The position numbers and the translations under genes were made by a program. Positions 44,062-54,207 of a stretch of 64,000 nucleotides of DNA are shown in pieces. A model generated the notes under the pieces. It ran no database searches and was not told the origin of the DNA. It saw only the letters and a program-made list of their open reading frames with translations. Numbering within the stretch: the stretch's first letter is position 1; the number at the start of each line of letters is the position of its first letter. The DNA lies in NCBI RefSeq assembly GCF_002994745.2, contig NC_037088.1:60840397-60904396 (forward strand), written 5' to 3'. This DNA is from Rosa chinensis. Taxonomy: Eukaryota > Streptophyta > Magnoliopsida > Rosales > Rosaceae.

Positions 44062-45563
44062 TCAGAGCAATGTCTTCCATCGATTCTTCCAACGTAGGTG
44101 GGCAATCATGGAATTCTTAAGAGTCCTCGGATGGTGGTGAAGTTGGACATCCTAGGATAGCCATAAAGCGACGTTTGCAAACATGTGTAGGTGAATATTG
44201 TTCGTCGCATATAAAGAAAAGACCTTTGGCTCTGCTTTCTCTCTCCTCAGAGATTGACTAGACCCGTGGTGATCTCAGGTTGAAAGGTTTGTTTGTTTGG
44301 TGGGGTTGCGTTGGCAAGGCCGGTGTGGGGTTGGGAGGTGCAGGATGTATATTAGAGCGGTATGGGTGGGTGGGTTGGTTTGGGAAGTTGAGCCACTGTG
44401 TTATCGAAAAGGTTGGGACCAGGAGGGTGCCCGTTGATACTTGGTCGTACGGTAATAAGAAACTGATGGAGAATCCGACAATTTGGCTTTATAGCATCGT
44501 GCCAGTCTCTGTGCTTCAACCAGAGTATGGGGGTTGATAGCCATGACGTCATGCCTGATGAACTGTTTCAAACCACCTAGGAACATGGGAATTAGCTGGT
44601 CATCACCCCAATATGGAATGCGAGTGGAGGGCTTGGTGAATTCGGCAATGAAGTCGTCAACTGTGGATGTCTGTTGGAGGTGAGAAAGGGCAATTTTGAA
44701 GTCGTAGTTTGAATCGGCATCGAAGTGGGCGAGGAACGCCGAAACAAAGTGCTCCCAGGTGATGGATGGATGTCTTTGTTCGGCTGCATCCATCCAAAAA
44801 GAGGCAGCTAGGCCAAAGTGGGAGGTGGCTAGAGTGACGCGTTCCGATAGTGGAATCCGTTGTGTGTTGGAGTATCTTACGGCCATGGATATCCAGCCGG
44901 CAGGGTCATCTCCCGTGAAGCGAGAAAGGTCAATCTTTGGTGCACGAAAGGAGGGTGGGTCGTGGTGGTAGTGGTTGGTGGGAGGTGTTGGAGGGAGGGT
45001 GGTGAAAGTGTGGTGGCCAGTGGGTTGGGTCGTGGGAAGAGAGGTGATGGTGGAAAAGTGGGGTGGAGCAGATGAATATGGGGGTGGTGTGTGGGGAGCT
45101 GAACCTAGGGGTGGAGTGAGTAGTGTACCTGTCCGGTCGGTGGCTGGGGAGGTGACTGAACCGAAAGTGATGGGCGGAACGTTGGCCGGTGTGGGAGGTG
45201 GAGGTAAAGAGGATAAGGAAGGGGCTGGTGAAGGAGTGGAGCTGGTGGTCGTGGAGTGGATAGGTTGGTGTTGGTGTGTCAAAGCTTGCACCAGGGTACT
45301 CTAAATGGCGGCCGTTTGGGCCGTGATATGGTTTTGGAAGGCAGTATGATTTTGGTTGATTGAGTCTATCGAATGGTGGAATTCCTCTTCAAGTAACACA
45401 ATAGTGTGTTGTAACTCATTTGTACTCACGGGTTCAAAATCATCAGGTTGATAGGAAGCAGAGGCTAACTGTGCGGTTGGGGTTGGGGTTGGGGTGGAAC
45501 ATGGGCGGAAGAGATAGAGGTGGAGGAGGGAGCAGAAGTTTGCAAGGTCCTAGATGGAGCCAT
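44062..45563 (-). pseudogene. Gypsy gag remnant
   Basis: Reads on minus from an ATG at 45563 that overlaps the primer site. The N-terminus is Pro/Ser/Thr-rich. The central retrotransposon gag domain (about 44401-44950) is recognisable by WISMAVRYSNTQ-, FWMDAAEQ- and LGGLKQFIRHDV-like segments. A decayed CCHC-like end follows (CDEQYSPTHVCK at about 44195-44230). In-frame stops lie in the N-terminal part (near 45465 and 45302), at 44401 and near 44120. The nested element interrupts the path from gag to protease. Confidence 0.9.
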
Positions 45564-45575
45564 GCTCTGATACCA
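45564..45575 (-). promoter_or_regulatory. primer-binding site of the Gypsy element, tRNA-Met
   Basis: TGGTATCAGAGC on minus, two bases inside the right LTR, complementary to the 3' end of initiator tRNA-Met. Confidence 0.85.
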
Positions 45576-45577
45576 GT

Positions 45578-45835
45578 TGATAGACTCAACTGGGGAAGAA
45601 AGAGGATTTGGGAGGAATTCAAAAGTTGAACATGTTCATTCATGAGCCAAAAAGGCTGATTTGATACAGCTTATAATAGAGATTAGAAATTGACTCCTGC
45701 TTACAAAACGACAATTGACTAGGAGCACGTTCCATGTCAACTGGGCCATTAGGTCTTTGGGCTAAACCCAATACATACTTCTATTACTACTAGAAATAAG
45801 CAATATTGGTCTAAGGGTTAGGGATGATCCTATCA
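45578..45835 (-). repeat. 5' LTR of the Gypsy element
   Basis: 258 bp, pairs with 30735-30989 and is followed by the target copy GAGAA. Confidence 0.9.
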
Positions 45836-45871
45836 GAGAACCCCTATTGCTATTGCAGCCACACTTGATTT

Positions 45872-46621
45872 TAGGCCTCACCATTTAGCCCTTTGGCCCT
45901 AAACCTGCCCGGCCCGTAGGGCCGAAGCCCGACCCGGCCCTTACATTAGGGAGGGCCAGCCCTACCCTTTCTCAAATAGGGTAGGGTAAGGGTCATGCAA
46001 ATGAAGCCCGGCCCTACCCTACGGCCCGACCCGACTCTTTAAGCTCGCCTAATTAAGCCCTAATAATTTTCTATTTTTTAAATATGTTTCTCTTTAGTCT
46101 ATAACGTACAACTTATCTCTTTTTTGTAATTGATTTCCTAAGCTTTATTTTCTTTAATTTTTGTTTCCTTTGATAAACAACAATTAATTTTGAGAGATTT
46201 AGAGAGATAGTTAATTAAATATAACCATCTTAACTAATATTTGTAAATGTTATAACTTATAAGTTAATTCCAATATAAATATATATATATATATATATAT
46301 TAAATATGATCAACAAAAAGTAATGAGTCTTGTATTACCTATATAACCATTGAGCTACATTTTGAGATAAAAAAATAAAAATAATATATTTCTTTTTGTT
46401 AAACAAATTAAGTCCCATTTCGGCCCTATTTCGGAAGGCCGGCCGGACCCGGCCCTAGTGGCTCGGGCCTTTCAGGCGGGTAAGGGTTAGCATATTTAAG
46501 CCCCAGCCCGACCCTATCCGGCCATAAATTTTGTTGACTTTGACTAGGCCTGGCCCGACCCGACCCTAAGCCCTAAAATTTAGGATAAGGCCGGCCCTAG
46601 CTCGACCCATGATGACCCCTA
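45872..46621. mobile_element. hAT-like non-autonomous element with GGCCC-rich ends
   Basis: Imperfect terminal inverted repeats: the left starts TAGGCCTCACCAT and the right, inverted, reads TAGGGGTCATCAT. An 8-bp direct duplication CTTGATTT lies at 45864-45871 and 46622-46629. Both arms hold dense GGCCCGACCCGG-type repeats in otherwise AT-rich DNA. The AT-rich middle has an (AT)n run at about 46280-46301. No transposase. Confidence 0.75.
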
Positions 46622-46629
46622 CTTGATTT

Positions 46630-47555
46630 GGTTGTTGAACAAGAATTTCCGAGTGCTACCTGGAGAAATAGTCGAGTCAACTAAAAGTAAAAAAAAAAAA
46701 CTTTGTGCTTCTAATAAAAACGTTTTCAACAAAAGCATTTCTAGCGAATTGATTTGAGGATGGAGTTATCAACGCTTTTATTGTTACTCAACCTCTGGTC
46801 TTATTATCCAAAACTAGTCTATCACAACCATGGTAGTGGGGGACTCTATCAAAAAAATAAACCATGGTAGTGAGGCTAACAATGCCCATACTCACGCCCA
46901 TGCAAGTGAGGTTAATGGTCCTTGTGCAAGCGATGATAAACACACTAAAAGATGTTAGCCTTTCCAACCATTTGGGAACCAATTCAAGAATTTTCTCCAA
47001 AAAAAAAAAGGTATAACACAATTTTTTTTGTCAAAATTGCACGTTCTGATTTCCGCACCAAAATTCTCTTATTGGTAAACAATGATTTTTAAGCAATTTT
47101 AAAATTGACGGAACTCAAAAATCTTGGCCCGATTTATTTTTACCATTTTACAAAGTCAGAAAACCAAGATAATTAGTAAAAAGAAAATTGGGTTGAGATT
47201 TTTCCAGTCCTTGAGTCCATCACTTGGGAGTTGGGACAGCTCATAACAATTTATTATTCAAACAGGAGAAAAAAAAAGATTATGGCACATAAGACCACTT
47301 TTTATTCAAATTTTTCCGTTCATCGAGTTGATATCGATGTGTTCATGAATACTAGCAGTGGCCTATAGAAAGCGTGTGTAGGGATTTTTTTTTTTTTTTC
47401 TAGAGTGTGTGGTGTAGGTAGTTAAAAATTATGGTCTCCACTACATATAATTGAATCTTTATTTTTATTTTTTATTTTGTTAATATATAAGAGACAAATT
47501 GGTAAAAAAAAATCAATTATGAAGAGCAAGCTATTTTCTCTTAATAATAGTATAG
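46630..47555. other. intergenic, nothing recognised
   Basis: AT-rich DNA with A- and T-runs (46689-46700, 47383-47398). Only chance ORFs. Confidence 0.4.
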
Positions 47556-48419
47556 GGTGATGTTTGTTACACGGGATTGGACTGGATTGGACATTCTTAT
47601 ATAGTCCAATCCCAGTTATCCCATATTTGGCAGCAATGGGACTATTTTTAATGAGACTCCACAGTCCCAAAATCCACCCCGACACCGTCTACCACAAACC
47701 CACCAAAAACTATGGGATTGTGGAAGCCACTCTCACTCGATCTACTCTTCCCTTCTGATCAGGTCACCATTCAGAGCTATGCTGGTTTTGCAGGTTGGTG
47801 GTGTTGAAGCTTTGCTGGTTTTGGAGCTTTTCTGGTGTTGAAGGCTTCATACCCAGAAAGTCATGAAACATTGGCTTCACTAATTGGTCTTCTTCTTCCT
47901 GCTTAGGCTTCTGCTGCTTTTGGGTACTGGCATTGTTGCTGGGTAGACCAATTTTCAGTACGGCCATCTCAGACCCATAATACCACTCACTCAGGAAAGG
48001 AAAAAAAAAGAGAAAAGAAAAGAGAGCAATTAAAAGCAAAAGGTGGGTTCTTGAGTTGCGTTGAGATCTCTCTCTCTGATTAAATGCTGTGAGGGTTGTT
48101 TGGTTTTTCTTTGAGAGAATATATGTTGGGGGTTGGAAGGTGTGTGCTCAACTGCTTTGGGTGTTTTCTTCTGGCAATTATTTTTGTTGTTTGCATTGAC
48201 AGAGAGAGAAGAGAGAGTGTATAGAATACAATGCAATGGGGTTTGTGTCTGGGTGTTGAAGGTTTTGCAGGTTGGTGGTTTTGCAGGTTGGTTCTATATT
48301 TAATCCCGCTGGCACCAAACATGGATCAAGGCACTCTATAGCATAACCTGGCTTGAAGAGTGGAGGACTCTAAAAGAAATTAAGCCGGGGTAACACAATC
48401 CCCCCTAACAAACACGGCC
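47556..48419. mobile_element. PIF/Harbinger-like element carrying a gene fragment
   Basis: Imperfect inverted termini: the left reads GGTGATGTTTGTTACACGGG and the right, inverted, GGCCGTGTTTGTTAGGGGGG, both followed by ATTG. A 3-bp direct repeat TAG flanks them (47553-47555 and 48420-48422). PIF/Harbinger elements normally duplicate TWA, so the superfamily is not certain. The inside is unlike the flanks: CT/GA-rich leader and a coding piece on minus. Confidence 0.5.
47764..47967 (-). pseudogene. TIFY8-like first-exon fragment inside the TIR element
   Basis: The ATG of MAVLKIGLPSNNAS opens 67 codons to a stop. The PMFHDFLGMK segment resembles the N-terminus of TIFY8-type (JAZ-related) transcriptional regulators. 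Gln/Asn-rich stretches around it fit as well. A CT-rich leader like a 5' UTR precedes it (47968-48240). The TIFY domain itself is absent, so this would be only a captured first exon. The family call rests on one short motif. Confidence 0.35.
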
Positions 48420-48562
48420 TAGATGTACAAATTTTCCAAACAATAACATAAAAACAGTGGGCTGTAAAAGTAGGGTACACCTCCCCCGGCCCAAAACGCC
48501 AAAACGAATCTGTGAGCCTGAAATGCTGCTGCTGCTGTTGGATTCGGGAGAAAAAAGTCACC

Positions 48563-48570
48563 TATAAATA
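48563..48570 (+). promoter_or_regulatory. TATA box of the Mn superoxide dismutase gene
   Basis: TATAAATA about 115 bases before the start codon, followed by a CT/CTT-rich leader (48585-48655). Confidence 0.7.
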
Positions 48571-48677
48571 ACCGACTCCACACAGTTCACTCTCTCATTC
48601 GTCACTTCCTCACGGACCTCACTTTCTCTAATCTTCTTCTTCTTCTTCTCCCTCCCTTCATCGCCGACGACCTCCTC

Positions 48678-51032
48678 ATGGCTCTACGAGCTCTCGCGGC
48701 CAGGAAATCCCTAGCCGGATCAGGTTTCCAGAGAATCCTCGGCGCGCGTGGACTGCAGACGTTCTCTCTCCCCGACCTTCCGTACGACTACGGCGCTCTC
48801 GAGCCGGCGATCAGCGCCGAGATCATGCAACTCCACCACCAGAAGCACCACCAGGCTTACATCACCAACTACAACAAGGCTTTGGAGCAGCTCGACGCCG
48901 CAATCGCCAAGGGCGACGCTTCTGCCGTCGTTAAGTTGCAGAGCGCCATTAAATTCAACGGCGGAGGTCGGTGATCTCTTTCTCGCTTTTTGTACTGGTT
49001 TTGTGATTGTCTGACTGCGATTTTTGCATTAGGAATATGTGTTAACTTTGTTTATCTGTAAAAAGAAAGCTTTCGATTGGTCAATGTTCAATGTGCTACT
49101 CGAAATGATCGAATTTGCTTAGGGATGTGATGTAATTGGTAGTTGAAATGCTTAAAAGTGTTTATATTTTTATTATGAGTAACCAAATTTCTTTAGATTC
49201 TGTAATGTTGTACTGTTAGTTTGCTATTCTAAGTTATTAACATGTTAGAGGAAGCTATTTGTTCTTGGAAAGGAAAGGTGTCGAGAATCGAAATGAACTG
49301 GTAGAAAAAGAAATGACTCGTTATGCCGTGAATGCTTAATAAGCATATCATAACTAGAGTTGTATTAAGATGGCATCGATCATTGCTGCTAGAAGCTGTT
49401 TCATTTGATATAATGTCTTGTTTATGTGGTAGATTTTTCTTGTTGCTTTCACTTTGCAACTCCTATAGAAAATGTAATCTTAACAAGAAGAAAGTCTTAT
49501 GTTACACGATTTTGCCTGTTCTTTGCTCAAGTGGAATGGATTATTTTCTTGCAGGTCATGTCAACCACTCGATTTTCTGGAATAATCTGAGTCCTGTTAA
49601 AGTAAGTTTATAAGTTTGCTCTGTGCGGCTATGCCACAAGCCTGTTTTAAGTATTCATCTATCTAATGCAATATTCTTTTTTTGTGGCAGGAAGGAGGTG
49701 GCGAGCCCCCTCATAGTTCCCTGGGCTGGGCTATTGACCAAAGTTTTGGTTCTTTTGACGCATTAATCACAAAGATGAATGCAGAAGGTGCTGGCTTGCA
49801 GGGTTCTGGATGGGTGGTAAGTTTTGCATCTTGTGATTTAAGTGGATGCTTATTCATATTGCTTGATGTCTGCTGATTTGGTGACATGCCTTTTATGGTA
49901 GTGGCTGGCTCTAGACAAAGAATTGAAGAAGGTTGTGGTTGAAACCACTGCAAATCAGGTAACCTCAAAAGATATACCATATAACTATTTATTTCTAGTA
50001 GTAATCAAGAGTATTCCCTTCTATGTCTGCTTACAAGTGGCCACATTCAAATCCGTCCTGCTTTTGTAGTTATTCACATGGGCTTCACTATTGTTCCCAT
50101 CGACTTTATGATGCTAGAACCATAGAACTAGTGTTGAAGATCTTTTGCTTACTTGCTTTCCTTAAATTCTGTGTATGCTATCTTCTCAAGACTTGTGATA
50201 GTTATCTGAATATGCAGATTAGATATAGAAATACTGCTTCTTGTTCGTAATGTAGTTATAATTCTGATTACTTTGTTACAGGACCCATTGGTTACCAAAG
50301 GAGCAAGTTTAGTGCCCTTGCTTGGCATTGATGTTTGGGAGCACGCGTACTACTTACAGGTAATATATAACTCATGTCAACTTGAATGACCTAGATATTT
50401 GTAGTTAGGTTTGTTAGCATTTTCAATCCGTGAAAGGACAGAGCTTTATTTATTTATGATTGTCATCAACTGTTGAAAACTTGAAACTCTTAGCTATTCT
50501 TACTCTGGACATCAACTCGTTATTTGTTACATTATAACACTAGTTTTGAAGAGTATTCTTTTAACTAGTGAACCACAGAGCCTCGAAAATCAAGATATAT
50601 ATCTTTTTTCCTGGAGTACAAGTTCTGAGTTCATTATATCATTATATGTGTGTGAAAGGGATTTTCCTTGATATGAAGCATGCAGTTCGGACTTTATCTG
50701 TAAAAACTTGAATTAGCATCTGAGGAGGTACTGTGCAGACTGCAGACAAGCCCATAATTTATTCATTTACAAACTTACACCATTATCACTTTTCAACTAA
50801 GTCCCCAATAAAAACTTTTAAGGTTACTTACAGTTGTTTTTGGTCTTCTTAGCTTTGCGTCACTATTTTGCTTTCCAGATTTCCTCGTCGTGTATGATGT
50901 GATATGAATTAATACATGTATCTGGTTTTCATGCTGCAGTACAAGAATGTGAGACCAGATTATCTTAAGAACATATGGAAGGTCATCAATTGGAAGTATG
51001 CCAGTCAAGTGTACGAGAAAGAAAGCGCCTGA
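48678..51032 (+). CDS. MSD1: mitochondrial manganese superoxide dismutase
   Basis: Six exons: 48678-48966, 49555-49601, 49691-49816, 49902-49958, 50282-50359, 50940-51032, in frame for 229 residues, the usual plant length. Residues 1-27 are Arg/Ala/Ser-rich without acids, a mitochondrial transit peptide ending near GLQTFSLP. Mn ligands are visible: His53 ([11 protein letters not shown]), His101 ([10 protein letters not shown]), and Asp190 and His194 ([10 protein letters not shown]). The mature enzyme turns superoxide into peroxide and oxygen in the mitochondrial matrix, as a tetramer. The first ATG after the CT-rich leader is the start. Confidence 0.97.
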
Positions 51033-51810
51033 GCTAAACGAGGGTGGGCATTGCAACTAGTTGAGCAGCTGAAATAAACAATCCATGTGACAAATGAAGC
51101 TTTCTCACTGATGTATGAAACTGAGATAGTATAAGAGCCATGCACTGTTGTTTTTTCTATTCGATGCCCCTGTAATCAATGTCTTTCCGATACTCCAAAA
51201 CTGATTTGAAGAAGTTAGTTATGGCATTTAGAGGCTTGTCTGTTTTACTCGCTGGAATAAAATCTGTTTGATATTTCACTTGCTAGTCAACTTGCGGTGT
51301 GCTTTTTAATAAGTTTTTTTTTTTTTTAATTATGCGATTAGGGAAAATGAGTTCTGTGCATTTTCGTTAGCCTTGAAGAAAATCTCATAAGTCATAACAT
51401 TAAAGATTTGAGTTCTTTTATGAAAAATTGTGTTATTTATAGCACATTTGGACAAAAAAATTGTCAAATTCCAAGCTATTGCCAAATTTTTATTCATGCC
51501 ACAATAAAACTTCTCAAATCATTTAAGACATTTACGAGATGTTTTCATTAAATTTAATCTCAAAATAACTACTTAAAAGAGACGACAAATGATGTTTTCT
51601 CCCTACACCCAAATCACAACATAGCTATAAGTTACTTCGTCTCGTTATTAGATGCGTGGAATGCTATATATTTTGGGCTCTTGATTTAATTGTTTTTTTA
51701 TTTTTTTATATTACATCTTTTTGTCACAAACGAAGTGAATTAGTGAAAAACTTGTAGCCAAAAAAAAAAAAGTGAAAAAGTTGGGGTAGGAATTACAAAT
51801 TTACAACAAT
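51033..51810. other. 3' flank of MSD1 and intergenic DNA
   Basis: Likely MSD1 3' UTR to about 51290, then AT-rich DNA with a T-run (51317-51328) and an A-run. No gene. Confidence 0.5.
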
Positions 51811-51814
51811 CGAA

Positions 51815-51918
51815 GGCCCATTTTGTTAGCTAGGGCTTCATCCCTCCCCCATATATAAAAGCCAAGCCTTGCCAAAACCACTCACTTTCTAAGCGTCTGC
51901 AGCACCAAAAAAACCCTA
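51815..51918 (+). promoter_or_regulatory. promoter of the eS26 gene: site II, TATA box, telo-box
   Basis: GGCCCA (site II type) at 51815-51820, TATATAAA at 51852-51859 and the telo-box AAACCCTA at 51911-51918 lie in the order usual for plant ribosomal-protein genes and link expression to growth. Confidence 0.75.
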
Positions 51919-51972
51919 GGCCGCCGAGACCCCCAGAGCTGCAGATCTCGCTCCTCTCTCTCTCGGAACACC

Positions 51973-53456
51973 ATGGTACATCTCCGCCTCCATCACTCTC
52001 TCTCTCTCTCTCTCTCTCTCCCCCGTCTCTTCTTCACTCTTGTCTAATCGTCTCTGTTTGCGCAGACTTTCAAGCGCAGGAATGGCGGCCGCAACAAGCA
52101 CGGCCGCGGCCACACCAAGTTCATCCGCTGCTCCAACTGCGGCAAGTGCTGCCCTAAGGTAACCGTTAGCGTTAGGGTTAGGGATTCATAGCTAATCATC
52201 TATTGTATCTAAATTTGTATAAGCATGTGAAGTTGTGGCGGATTGGTTTTTGATTCGAGTGTTTGAATTGGAATTAGGACAAGGCTATCAAGAGGGTCTT
52301 GGTGAGGAACATCGTGGAGCAAGCTGCGGTGAGAGATGTGCAGGAGGCTTGTGTCTATGAGCGTAAGCTTTTCATTTTCGTGTTGATTTGTATTTGAAAT
52401 TGTGATTTGGATTTGGATATGTGAATGAGAGGGGTTTGTGTTCTTGTCTTGTGTAGAATACACTCTGCCGAAGCTGTATGCTAAGATGCAGTACTGTGTG
52501 TCCTGTGCTATTCACTCTCACGTTGTGAGGGTTAGGTCTCGCACCAACAGGAGGAACCGTGACCCTCCACAGAGATTCATCAGACGCAGGGTAAGCTTCT
52601 TTTTACAGTTTATAGAAAACCTATGTTCACTTGTTGATTGATTTTTTAGTTTCGGGTTTGTAGATGCTAATGCTGTATTGGATGCTTGTTGATTGAATTG
52701 TTCTGTTTCTTTGTTTTCAATTGAAACCAAAAACAGTTACTTATCATAAGCCGATCGTTGATCCCTCAGGATAAGTATAAGTATATGCCTATAGAAATGT
52801 GCTTCCCTTTAACCTTTGTTAGAAACCTACTGATGTTTTTTTTATTCTTCTGATTCTTTGCACGTGTCAATGGCAGTATGTGGCCATGGATATATGTTGA
52901 TAATACTGAGAATGAAATCATTTAGACCGAGAGATTAATCTCTTCAAGTTCACTCTTTACAGTATCAAGAACTGTGTCTCATAGTGTTAGCTTGCTTCCG
53001 TTGGGCTTTACTTTAATTGGTTCTTCTGGCTTTATTTGAAACATGGCATCAACTTATATCGACTTGATGTCACCCATCCATTTCATGCTTTCTATGCTAG
53101 TCGTTAGATGGTTTGGTACTCAGTAATATCCTCTTCCTTTAGTATCATATAGAGACCAGAATACAATTTCCTAAACTTTTTCATTGCTCAATTCTTATAA
53201 CTTTTATCTTTGATATATTAGAATTAAAATGAGAAATATTGAGTTTACTTCTTCATTCCAGTATGTGATGGTAGACAGTTGTTCCTTTTAAAGTGTTTGT
53301 TTTGCAAACATGTCTATAGCTTATGTTTGCTGGTTCATCTTTTTAATTTATCTAATATGTTGAACTTTTGGACTTTTCCAGGATGATGCCCCAAGGCCCG
53401 GAGCACCTGGTCAGGGACCCCGACCTGCTGGAGCTGGTGCTCCTGCTCGTACTTGA
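51973..53456 (+). CDS. RPS26: 40S ribosomal protein eS26
   Basis: Five exons: 51973-51975, 52066-52158, 52278-52362, 52457-52590, 53382-53456, giving 129 residues. Exon 1 contributes only the ATG, which is followed at once by a GT donor. The protein starts with a basic [16 protein letters not shown] segment. It has two CXXC pairs that bind zinc (CSNCGKCCP and [12 protein letters not shown]) and ends in a Pro/Gly/Ala-rich tail, as in other plant S26 proteins. eS26 sits near the mRNA exit on the small subunit and contacts mRNA upstream of the start codon. A (CT)n run lies in intron 1 (51998-52020). Confidence 0.97.
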
Positions 53457-54207
53457 ATGAGCATATGAATCCTCTTATGTTATTGATGTTTCTGTTTAGC
53501 TACACAACTTGCTGGACCTGAGTTTTGTGTAGGAAGTCTTGTTATGGTTTTTGTTCAACTTTTTGAGGATTAAACTATTGTTCATGGATGTTTTATTTTT
53601 GCTGATAATGCAACTTAAATAGTTTAATTATGATTTTGTTTCATGGTTTGTTTCCTTAGCTTAATCCCAAGTGAGCATCCAAACACTAATTAAATGGTTC
53701 CCTAAGATGAATTGGCGCGAGCATAGAAACTTTATGTTTCATCCTTGAATGGTTATGTTGGTACTTGGTAATGAAGCTCGTTAGTTTCAGTAATCAAAAG
53801 TTTAATTTGAACAGCTGGAGGCTGCAAAATTATTCTGCTCAACTGATTCATATTGGACCGTCAACTGATTCATATTGGACCTTCATATTGTGGCTATTGG
53901 ATCTTCTAATCAGAAAGTATAATGCTTACAAAAATTATTGGATCTTCTAATCAGAAGTATAATGCTCACGGCTTGTGACTACAAATTTTTCTATGCACTT
54001 TAGAGAATGGAATGGTCAGACCCTCTATTTCTCATTTGTATCATCAATGTTCGCTTCCACTTTACAAGGGTTTCAGAGAGTTCCAAAAATTGGTTGTCAT
54101 AAAACTGTCATTGAGCATCAACTCCTCCATGCTTAGACCAGACAACCATAAGTTAGATGCAACTTAAACTGGCCTGTGTTCTGGGAGTGAAATCATTCAG
54201 CTTTGTA
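53457..54207. other. convergent 3' region with two short tandem duplications
   Basis: Lies between the 3' ends of RPS26 (+) and the tRNA methyltransferase (-). At 53839-53880 a 21-bp unit (CAACTGATTCATATTGGACC) is repeated twice. At about 53896-53970 a unit of about 30 bp (ATTGGATCTTCTAATCAGAA) is repeated twice. No gene. Confidence 0.55.

Larger units (their letters stand above)
30735..45835 (-). mobile_element. decayed Ty3/Gypsy chromovirus retrotransposon, split by a younger one
   Basis: LTRs 30735-30989 and 45578-45835 start TG and end CA. The target duplication GAGAA lies at 30730-30734 and 45836-45840. The element reads on minus: primer site next to the right LTR, then gag, protease, reverse transcriptase, RNase H, integrase, chromodomain and a purine tract next to the left LTR. 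Without the nested insertion at 34357-44056 it is about 5.4 kb, a small chromovirus. The LTRs differ at several sites visible by eye, and the coding region carries many stops, so it is old and dead. Confidence 0.95.

Noticed and set aside
44759..45304. Plus-strand Gly/Val-rich ORFs
   Set aside because: Complement of the Pro/Thr-rich gag N-terminus.
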